Positions 13,080 through 64,000 of a stretch of DNA of 64,000 nt are shown here, in pieces. Source of the stretch: Thysanoteuthis rhombus (Eukaryota; Mollusca; Cephalopoda; Oegopsida; Thysanoteuthidae); NCBI GenBank assembly GCA_963457665.1, contig OY735219.1, positions 43,718,714-43,782,713 of the forward strand, written 5' to 3'. Both the position numbers and the translations under genes were made by a program. The notes beneath the pieces are model-generated. The model was not told the DNA's origin. It made no database searches and saw nothing but the letters and a program-made list of their open reading frames with translations. The number at the start of each line of letters is the position of its first letter. The stretch's first letter is position 1.

Positions 13080-13201
13080 GATCTTAGAAGAGTGGCTGTG
13101 GTCACTTCTGTTCGAATAGCGGACAACGTAGCTGTCTGTATGGTGCAGGAGTGGAAAGTTACATCTTGTTATATTTTCATCTCTGACCACTGCTAACGGA
13201 G
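13080..13201 (+). other. Candidate 5' non-coding exon of gene 1
   Basis: A textbook splice donor (GGAG|GTAAGT, exon end 13201) lies upstream of the first coding exon of the YrdC-fusion gene. The first coding exon has its own upstream acceptor (TTATTTCAG ending at 14489) and an in-frame TAA at 14499-14501 before its ATG, so at least one upstream untranslated exon is expected. The left boundary given here is arbitrary, and no TATA box or initiator could be assigned. RNA-seq would be needed to confirm it. Confidence 0.35.
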
Positions 13202-14549
13202 GTAAGTAACCATTCGATTCTTTCACTTAGATATGAACAAGTCAAGATTTAAAATTTATATTTTTGTTCATGTGTCTATGTTAATGAGTGAAGTATTAGT
13301 AAGATATTACAATACTGAACCTTTCTTGTACCTTTTTAGTTTATACTACACAACCATTAATAGAAAATGAGTTGCTGAGAATGACAGTGTGGAAAATGAA
13401 AGATGTGTGTTACACCCGAAAATTTTATCACGATAAAACATTTCGCCTAATCACAGGCATCATCAGACAACTGCAGAGTTAGCAACTCGTTGCAACCCGT
13501 TACATGTTGAGAGCAAAATAAAAATGAATTATCTCAAACTATATGGATCTTACGGCTAAAGACCTAACATGGCCCATGTCACAAGTTGATGTTAAGTTAG
13601 ACTTCCTGTCAAATATTAGGTCAATGGATGAAATAAGCACGGACAAATGAACCAAAAAAATGGCTCAAATATTACTATAGATATATTTTATATATACGTC
13701 TCCGTGTGTGCACACGTGCGTGCGTGTATGTGTATATGAGTGCGTATGAGTCAATGTGTGTGTGTGACTTCCTCAGTTACAGTCAAATAGCGATGAAGAC
13801 ATTAACCATTTAACTATTTCTCTTTAGTTTGGTGTCATATTTTCCTTTGATTTATCTTTAAAAAAAAAACATGAAAAATGTATATTCCGATTAGTATATG
13901 GAGTGCAATACGATATTTGTTATCGAGATTATCAACGGAGGTACGAGATCGCCTCCGAGATGATGCGAGATCAACACAATGCCACTCGACAGTTCAACCT
14001 ATTCCGAGAGAAGCTCAAGTACTAATCAAAAACAACTGAAGTTAACCATTGACAATAGTAACATAGAGGCTTAATTGCTCTTGGGGAAGAGTGACATGCT
14101 TCTATAGAGACAACGAGTCCTAGTCTGAAAGTATCTACTGCGAGCTGTTCTGAATCAAAAACAAGTCTTAGTATCAGAGAGATACTACTTAATTGGGATA
14201 CAAGAGTTTAAGCCAACTACCCAAGAAGTGTATATCGGGAGAAACATAACATTTGGCGGCGTGATATAACAACCGATCACAGATATACTAGTCATGATAT
14301 CAATAAAATAACAAGTGGTAAAGATACAGCAAGCCTTTAATGGTTTTAGATTTAAACAATTTGCTCCATTTTTCTATTACTTCATCAATAAGATCTTGGT
14401 ACAATCGGTTCCAAAAATAGGGAAATGTTTCTTTTAATGAAGAGTGTGTATGTTTCTGTATTTAGTTCTTCTATCTGTTTTTATTTCAGTTGGAAATTTA
14501 AAAAAAAAAAAAACAAATCAAGCAGGTGAATAATAGCTTCTCAGTCGTC

Positions 14550-33713
<19,164 letters not shown>

Positions 33714-34026
33714 AGAAAAATTGATTCTACTGCTGCAAGATGAAAAGTTTTGTTCAATACTGGAACAGAAAATACTTTGAAAATTTCCGGACAAACAGAA
33801 GCTTTTTATAAGGACTCATTTGAATGAGCGAAAAAAAAAAAAAAAATTAGGAATTTATTTTGGAAAAATCTATTTTTCATTTTGTAAATATTTTTTCTTA
33901 TAATTCTTTCAGAAAGACATCTGAAAAGAAAATTTCAATAATATCAAACAATCATTTTTTTTATACAATTCCAATGCATTCACTCTTAATATTTCGTATG
34001 ACTGCCTTTCGAATAGATTGAGAGTT

Positions 34027-34032
34027 AATAAA
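34027..34032 (+). terminator. Candidate poly(A) signal of gene 1
   Basis: This is the first AATAAA downstream of the TAA at 33711-33713, about 314 bases away. It would give a 3' UTR of roughly 330 bases. The motif is frequent in AT-rich DNA, so it is only a candidate. Confidence 0.4.
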
Positions 34033-37000
34033 CACTGGAATCCCAGATTATTTTGGAACAAAGTATCCTAAGTCTTCTGAATGTTCCACAATGTCTGCAC
34101 AGTTAATGATGTTTTAATAAATCTAGTTTCAAACACTTAATATCTTCTTTGTTGTTTTTTTCTTTAGATGAAGTATTACAAATCATGATATATAGTTATA
34201 AGTAAAAACAAGATAAGATTATATTATTCATGAAGTTCTACACAAGTACTTACTAATCAATAGAAATTAGGTAATAAAATGATCGAATTCTATCAATACA
34301 TAAATATTTGAATGAGCAAGTATATGATAGCAATCTGCAAACAATTAATTTAACTTGTATCCATCAAATATAACCAAGGTACAAGATATTTTTATTTTTT
34401 GCATAAGTGATTTTAGAATAAGTATTTTTGATGTAAAGTAACTGTAATAATGGAGTCATGAATTTTGCTAAGACTAGGATAAGATATAAGCTCTATGCTT
34501 TGAACTAATGCTAGAAATGGAATTATTTGGCAATAATAAAGATGAAATTTCTGTCTTCTTTTAGAAATTCTTGGTGAAAAAATATGCCAAAAATCTTTTT
34601 GGGGGTTTTATAAACTTTGAAAAGAAGAAAAAGTAGCATTGAAATTGTAATTAATTTGCAATGGGAAAGACATAAATGGAAATATTAGTAAAGCAAGTTT
34701 CCCGTTAAACCTAAATTGACTTATGAAGAAGTGGTTAAAATTAATAAACAATGGTTACTTAAATAATATGCTATAGTGCATAGAACCTAAGATTAACCCA
34801 ATTTAAAATGGAATTTTCATCTTCCACGATCCCTGTCCCAACACAAAACATATGCAGGTATTGAGTTCTAGTTTGGATCATATTTAAACAGGTCATTTTG
34901 GGGAATTCTAGCAGCAAAATAAATAACAATCATGTTTTTAGAAAACAGCCAGTAATAGAGCAGGGCACGGAAAGATTTTGTATTCTTACATGTAACTAAG
35001 CTAGAAAATAACTGTCTAAATTTATACATTTTTACAAATAAAAAAAAAATAATAGATATATCAATTAGAGAGATTATAGTCTGGAGATGCATAGGAAAGG
35101 GACCATAGTTTTAGAGTGGTGAAGAATTTAATATTTAGAAAACTCATTTATCAGACAATCAAATCACCATAGCCCCACAAATGGCTAGCCAACCAACCAG
35201 CCAAGCGGGCTCCAGATTCTTCTCTCTTTGCTTATCTGTCTCCAGAGACCCCTGCACTAAGTGCCATCAAAAAACATTTTCTTTCAGGTTTCTATGCTAA
35301 TTTTGGACCAATGCCCAAATCTTGTGCTGGTATTTTTTTCAGATAAAAGATCAATTTTTCTCAAGTGATTTTAGAAAATCAAGGCTTTATGCAAGTTATG
35401 GATATTACACAATTTTTAATCAGCAGGTAGCAAAAAGATTTCTTTTAGAAAAAAATACAAACAGACAAAATAATGCCATTATTTTCTCTTACTTCCAAAT
35501 AAAACAATTTAACAATCATTTTAAAGCTATAATTTATCACCTGGATTCATTTTCAGATATAGCCCGCCTAATTATAAACATTATTTACTGATTAGAGCAA
35601 TAGACATTATAAGTATACAATCAAGTTCCCAGTCTGAGGTAGATTAGGCAAATTCTTCAGTGATCACTTGTTTTTGAAAAACCAACAAATACCCCAAGCT
35701 GGGATTTTCAGTATCTCTCTGGGTTTTCCAATTTAAAATTCAATGAAATCTAAGTTAGCACTATATTTCAATTTCTCTTAAATTTGTGGAGTAGTAACCA
35801 GAAACGATTTTTGTCTTGACATTATTTCACATCATGCAGACTCTGCACTAACCTTCACGTCACAAAAAAATGCTTGTTAAAAGTAAATAAACACTACAAA
35901 TTTCTATTTCTCACAACATTCGTCAAATTTATCCCTTCACACGTTATGAAACTAACCACCTTTCCTCACTTCACTTTTCAATCTCAAACTGAAAACTGGA
36001 TCAGAATTGGTGGATCATGGATAATGAAATGCTCTTCACATGAACCTGGGAGAAAAGTCACATGTTCTGTTTTTCTGGACTACCATTGAAATCTTTCATT
36101 CGCCAAGTTCAATGTATGAAACTATATAAATATTTGAAGCAAATTAGTTTATCACTTAATCTTTGAGTCAAACGATTTTTACACCTCAATAAATCCACTA
36201 CAAATTTCAAGATGTTCTGTCAAATCCATCTGGCAGAATATGGTGTCAAGTTTGTGAAAACTTTGTTTGCTGTTGTGTAGTCTGGGTTGTCATATTATGT
36301 TGTTAGTCACATGTGAACTATACTTCATTAATAAGGATGAAGGAAAAAAAAAAAAAAATGGTATATACTAACTTCCAGAAATGAGGAACAGTAGGAACCT
36401 GAATTTAAAGACTGTTGAAAAATGGATAGCACTGATGAAAACAGCAGCTACTATATTTGTTCCAAAATTGTCATGTGAGAATGCAGACAAATCAATGTTG
36501 TTGAACAGTAATAAAATCAAAAGTCAGTAACATTTATTTATAACACCATGTACTAGCTAACTAGTGACTGTTAATAAATAATTATCTTACAACTGCCTTT
36601 CTGAGTTATATGTTATCTGAGGTTTTGGTGTAGACTCTTGAGTTTATTTAAGCTTGGGATCATGACCCAATGATATAAACATTCACAAACAAGTGTCAGG
36701 AGCAGTTAGAAAAATCATGCAGCCTTCAAGGTAATATTTCATATGCATTTTCATGAATGATTTTTGAAGCAGTATTTTTTCCACTTTTCAAGCATCTTTT
36801 GAAATAGAAATGATTGTATTATTGTCTACTTATTAATATGGTGATGGTAGTTTTTAAACCATAATTTCTCAAACTTTAATCATTTATCTTGTAGTTGTCA
36901 CTGGAGCCACAAGTCATTTTAAATAGTAATACACAAAGTATCTTCTAATTCCCTTCTTACCAGACAAAATTGAATGACTAATATGCATCAATAAATCTGA

Positions 37001-38989
37001 TGCTATTGAAACATTAATGGATGCTGATCAGTATGGATAGGAAAGATTAAATGTTAAAAGAACAGTTATATCAAGCAATGGAGATGTTGGTTACTATCTA
37101 AAACTTATTTTCTTAGAATTGCCTCACCAAAATTAGTATTGTTTTACGATAGGTGAAAAAGTATAATAGATAAAAAAATAAGCTGCTTTTAAAAATATTT
37201 ACTCATAAGAAAAAAAACCCTTAGATACACAAATTAATTTTGCTTCCAGGATATATAGTTGAATTAAAATAATCAATAAAAATAAATGATAATTGCAAAA
37301 TAAAATGAATATTTCAGTTTAGTACTCTTAGATCCAGCATATGAATATGCTTCATGCCAAAGGATATTTATTAATGTTTTTGCAACTTAACATGTTATTC
37401 TATTCTTCACCTCCACACGTTGCTACTGGAGATGTTAATAAGCCAGAAGAGGCTTTTATAAAGATGTTCAATACAACAGAAGTCATTCATCTGTAATGTA
37501 CTGTAAGTTTACATTGGTTTTATCCAAGTAGGTAAAGTTTAAACTCTCTAACAAGCAGATGGTCTCCATAAAGCAATATTCATTCAAGAGATATAAGCCA
37601 ATCATTTACAAAAGATTTTTTTTTCACCTTCTATGATCAACTACCAATAGTATCTTTTTGATATGAAACATTTTAACAGTTCAAATGGCAATTTATATTT
37701 TTTTTTATATATAAATTTCAACTCACTTAATTCATTTACAGTTAAAATGATGGAAAATAAAAACTGCTTATAAAATCTCGAGCAATTTCTATTCTCTAAC
37801 AATTGAAAAAAATATTTTTTATTGCTATATTTTTGAAAATTTTCAACATTCAAATTTTTAAAATAATTCCTGCATTATTTAACCCTCTTCAGACTCCAAG
37901 GCAAGGACTTGGGTGGTCAGGTACTATGGTGTATTCTGAACTACATTTCCAAAGTTTAATGCATAAGAACATTTCTTCAAGAAAAAAAAAAAAAAAAAAA
38001 AAGGTCAGTTACACAGAATGTTCAGGTTTTTAATCAAAGTAATCAAGTTTCTGAAATAATCATCGATCCAAAAACTACCAGAGATTAATACATTCTTTCT
38101 TTTTCTATTACATAAAGTCTTATAAGCAACTAATAAATGGAGATGAAAGTTAAAATAATACCAGTAATCAAGCTTGTGATTAAGCAATATGTCACCTAAA
38201 TTCTAAGTAAAGCCTACAAGCTAACAAAATTAATTTGCATATTTTAATTTTTTTTTTCTCAAGTAACTCAAAGTATATTTCTAAGAGAACCAGCATTTTT
38301 TTTTTAATTTACAGAACTTGGATGTAAAAATCTAATACCAAATATATTCTCTACAATTTTGTTTTTTTTAACAGTTTACAAATTCATAAACCTATCAATT
38401 CGTAAATATCAAATTCTGAGGATTGTATTTTGTACGAATTGTTTCAAAACTCATCAAAATGAATTTCCCATGAAGTGGATTCTTTAGTTAGTTTTCAAAT
38501 AATTTATAAACTAGAAAATGTAATATTGATATTTTTAGAGAGAACAAATCAAAAAAGAAAGAAGTTTTAATAGAACTGACAGATTTTACAGATTGCATTT
38601 TTCTTTGGGCAGCTTAAAATAAGACTCCTTATTACAGACAAGTTCATCAGAAAAGTTGTAGAAAAAATTGTGAAAGAGCAAAAGGGTTAAATAATTAGCA
38701 TTTAAATGTTTTACATAGACTAGTATTTTTAGTAACTGAAAACCTGCCCTATGTAGTTTTCCCAGCTAGTTTGTGTGCAAGGCCTACATAGGATCTTCAG
38801 CTCACAAAACCGTTTTTTAGGGGTAGCTTAATTCTATTCCTTTAGCTACAATGCACCATTTCAGCTACTTAGATTACATACAAATAAATCGAATCAGATC
38901 ATTATCAAGGATAGCATGAAAGCAGATTCCCACATTATTAGTTTTTCAAAATTTTCAAAGATGGATATTGTAAAAAAAACATGCTTCAG

Positions 38990-39220
38990 GGTCCTTTCAG
39001 TAACCACCAAACATTTGTTAGCCATACATCTAGCCGTCTTAGAGTTATGCAAACACAGATGGACAGATATTTGATGAATCAAAATAATAAACTTTTTCCC
39101 AAGTGTGAACATAGCTGGATGCAAAATAAGAGACTAATTTAGAACATTTGGTGGCCATAGCTCAAGCCATTCTTGAGTTAGACAATGACTGAAAGACATT
39201 TGGTGAATTATAGTAAAATT
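38990..39220 (-). repeat. Dispersed repeat, second family, two degraded copies
   Basis: On the minus strand 38990-39080 matches 18630-18720: CTGTCCAT, GCATAACTC and GGCTA occur in the same order. A second, poorer copy follows at about 39140-39220, with GGTGGCCATAGCTCAAG and TTGAGTTA. Confidence 0.4.
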
Positions 39221-41041
39221 TCTGTTTTATTGTGATGCATTTTTCCAGAAAAATAATGTAGCGCATTTTGAGGCTATTAATCCAACATTTTACACCAACA
39301 CCTGATTGAATAAAAACCTAACAATTCACTTCACTGTGTACTTCGGGGGCTTTGTTTAACTCTTGAATCCATCGACCATTCTGCTGTCAATACTTCAGCG
39401 TGAACCTCTTGAAGTAGGAAACAACTTTTGAATTGACTCTTTAGACATCAGGAATCTACTGTGCAAAAAATAACAACTGTTATACATTTCTTGAAGAGCT
39501 TTCTCTCTCTTGAATTACTGCTTCAAGTGTTTGCATATGGTTCAGTGGAGTTTTTTTTTTTTATTGATTTTCACTGGGGTTATTTTTGTGTTTGTTTTTT
39601 TTAAATATCTATCAGCGATTCTGACAGAGACATATTATATCATTTATAGTTCATTATATTATCAGGTTCATTATATTATTGTTTTATTATATTTTATCAA
39701 TTTAATTCATCATATTTCATTTCTGCAAATTACATAATCCAGGTATAGTAGTCAAAAAACATTGGTACATAACATCAATATGTAAAAAAACCAACACTAA
39801 CACATAAAACATTCATGTCAACATTATTTGAAAGTTTCATAACAATATGTTGATAATTAACAGAAAAATTAACATCTAAAAGAGACGGAGGTAAAAATGT
39901 AGCAGTCATCTAATGAATTGAGGAGTTTTTTAAAAATCCATTTTTCTATCTACAGAAAAATTATGTGATGATGACCATATGGAAATATCCGAGAAATGCA
40001 AGGAGTTTAAAAAAAAACTTTCAAAAGCTAACAATGCTTCCACTAACAAGCATCAAATTTCATAAGTCACCAGTCGAAAAAAAAAACTAAATGTTAAATA
40101 ATCTGACAGAATATTATTTATCAGTTTCTGAGTATCACCAAGTTGAGCTTAATTTTCTTATTTTGTTTTCCATCAGAAAAAGATTATTCCTATTTTAAGT
40201 AAAGCTAAACATAAACAGCTTAAACAAGATTTTATTTTATGCGAGTAACTTAAGGATTTATTATCAACGTCAAGTTGAGAAAACAATGTAAATGCGGCCT
40301 TTGTTATTAGGTCAGGTTATGTCGATAAAGTGAGAATAGACAACAGAAATTAATCAATTTTTCTCAAGTTACCAAGTTTGTTTTCCCGCACGAGGTCAAA
40401 CCCCAACACACCAAAGCTTCAGTTACCCTTAGAGAAATGCTGCCTTACAATACTGTTGCAATAGGATGAAGATGAGGAACACACATACTCCTAAGATGGA
40501 TCAAAGTGGTATAGATTTTTGAGGCATAACGAGGGACATCAAATCTGAAAAAAGACTGATGAAGAAAGGAAATAATCAATTCCTCAAATTGCATATAATC
40601 GTATGTTTAACTTTTATAATTACTTGGCTCTTCCCTGTTCTGTTTACCTGACCCAGTGCATCTTTTCTTTCATATCCACAGAAAATACTTATTAAATCAT
40701 ATTTTTTTTGTGTAGTCATTCTTGTGATCAATTGAAAGATCTCATTTTGTAATTCTGACTGGAAGATGTGGAGTGCATCCTGTGGAAATTCCCTGAGTTT
40801 TTCAAGAGACAAAAAAAAAAAAAAAAAAAAAGACAATACTAACAGATACATGCAGAAACAGTCACACACACACAGAGGGACGGACAGACCCAATCATGCA
40901 TTAATAAAAAAGTAAATGATAAAAACAGGTGAAAGACAAGTTGAGGTCATGTATTCATTAGTTCAAGCTTAGCAGAAAGTCACAGCTGCTTTCAGGTGAA
41001 AGTAATGTAAAAAATATTCCTGGAAATGGGCCATTAGCTGA

Positions 41042-41587
41042 TTTATTTTTTTTAGCTCAAGCTGGCCTTTTGTGTTTGATTTTGTAAGCCATTGCCTCCT
41101 CTTTGCTTGCCAATAGCAGTGACAGAAGTGGCACAGAGTTCAAGTCCAGAGTTTTGTCCATTTGCCAGCATGCACTGAAGCAAAATGGTGGAAAGTGGCA
41201 GAAACAACACAGATTTTACTAGGAAAAGAGAGAGGGAGAGAGAGAATAAGGACCATAAATAGAGAGAAGGATTGTGGGGAATTGTCCAATGAAAAATCAG
41301 CCAGCTACCAAAGAGTAGAGGGAGGAGGAGTTCAAGAATCTGGAGTAAAGCCAATTACATCAAAACTATATTTCATCTACCTTTTTGGAGAAGGCAGAGA
41401 AATTAGTCTGTAAAGAAGGTAATTCAGTCATTATTGTATTATAAAAGTCCAATAGAAAAATTGCTCGACTTCCGAATAATTCTTCAAGATGAAACAACTC
41501 TCTCCCATGGCTGACACCAACCTGTTCCCCATGATTGAGGGTAGTGGATTAACAGAGGAGGGGAGAAGAAAACAAACAGGCGTAACG
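41042..41587 (-). other. Probable 3' UTR of the DPP8/9 gene
   Basis: The first TTTATT on the plus strand below the stop codon (AATAAA on the minus strand) is at 41042-41047, which would give a 3' UTR of about 545 bases. The span includes a GA-rich segment (41220-41250). The poly(A) assignment is by motif only. Confidence 0.4.
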
Positions 41588-63314
<21,727 letters not shown>

Positions 63315-64000
63315 CTGCAATAAATATCAGAGACCACTTATAGAAATAAAGATGCAATAAAATGTAAATATATCATGTACATTTTGACCAATCATAAAAT
63401 GGTGTAATTTATTAATTGATCAAGTTACATTTAATAGATATATAGATGAATTCTTTCTTAATTCATTACTTGATTTTTAAAGTATATTCATATATGAAGA
63501 CAAATGAGTCGGAACCAGTTATCAACAATATATACATCCAATGTTAAAAAAAACAAACCCAAATTTGACAACACAGTGGAAAATATTTTCTTAGATATAG
63601 ATTTTGTACACAACACAATAAATTGAAAAAAATGTAATTCACACCAAGAGTTTATTCTTTTTTTTCCCCCCAATCTGCACTGTTTATTCAATGCCATACA
63701 TAGACAGCCTGAAAACTGTACAAAATCTTTTTTTTTTTTTTTTTGAGAAGAAAGTTTTGTTGATTTCCATGAGTGAGACCCCGATTACTTTTGGAAAAGC
63801 ATCAGTTTAGATATAGTAAGCAATAAATGTTTAAATTTCCAGTCCTTTAGCTCTATTGGTATGACCCACACATGTGATATATACATGGCCAGCCAATCAC
63901 ACCAACTTAAGAAAAATGAAGAAACCTATGTTGACAGTTTGGATTGACCATTTCTAATAGATGATTTCATACAACTACAAATGAAAAAAAAAAAAAAAAA
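63315..64000 (-). other. DPP8/9 intron sequence at the right edge
   Basis: Upstream of exon a no further DPP8/9 coding exon is recognisable up to the window end. The segment ends in a poly(A) run that may be a scaffold or window artefact. Confidence 0.5.
63830..63950 (+). repeat. Dispersed repeat, copy 3
   Basis: Matches the reverse complement of about 2878-3000, sharing ATTGGT, ATACATGGCCAGCCAA, ATGAAGAAACC or CTGAAGAAACC, and TTGACAGTTTGG. It lies upstream of the first DPP8/9 exon in the window, presumably in an intron. Confidence 0.6.

Larger units (their letters stand above)
33714..41041. other. Convergent intergenic region
   Basis: Between the two 3' ends lies about 7 kb of AT-rich sequence with homopolymer A and T runs (for example 37981-38002 and 40811-40830). 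I find no exon, RNA gene or intact mobile element. The likely 3' UTR of gene 1 occupies 33714 to about 34050. Repeat copies of the second dispersed family lie at about 38990-39080 and 39140-39220. Confidence 0.6.

Overview
The window is animal nuclear DNA: AT-rich, intron-rich, full of TA, CA/GT and CT microsatellites and decayed transposons. It has two real protein-coding genes, lying tail to tail. A DPP8/9-type protease, mariner, Tc1 and RTE-BovB relics, tRNA-derived SINE-like pieces and very long TA/CA tracts suggest a lophotrochozoan mollusc, most likely a cephalopod such as an octopus. That assignment is inference from style and is not proven by any marker gene.

Bases 1-13,000 hold no gene I can support. 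They contain an RTE-type LINE fossil (about 1551-2245), a dispersed repeat (2878-3240), SINE-like pieces, microsatellites, a GC-rich island with an 18-bp duplication (about 10981-11245) and a degenerate tandem array of roughly 150-bp units (about 11745-12240).

Gene 1 (+ strand, coding 14550-33713, eight coding exons, 862 residues) is the most interesting object. All seven introns have GT..AG ends and the reading frame is kept at every junction. The protein starts with three tandem copies of a membrane module resembling the GPR1/FUN34/YaaH (AceTr, acetate transporter) family. It ends in a complete YrdC/Sua5/TsaC-type domain, the fold that makes threonylcarbamoyl-AMP for the t6A37 modification of tRNA. 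The YrdC exon has no Met before its active-site motif, so it cannot be translated alone as a full domain. I know of no described protein with this architecture. The introns contain a 7 x 40-bp tandem array and two mariner fossils.

Bases 34,033-41,041 between the converging 3' ends look empty apart from simple AT-rich sequence and short repeats.

Gene 2 (- strand, 63314 down to 41588) is the 3' part of a DPP8/DPP9-type prolyl dipeptidyl peptidase: 15 coding exons and 543 residues, with the 5' end beyond the right edge of the window. The Ser, Asp and His of the catalytic triad are all present. Its introns carry an almost intact-ended Tc1-like element (49717-50948), a mariner fossil, a long inverted repeat (43261-43357 with 43718-43802) that could make double-stranded pre-mRNA, degenerate tandem arrays and more copies of dispersed repeats.

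The two genes have no obvious functional link. Their arrangement is simply convergent.
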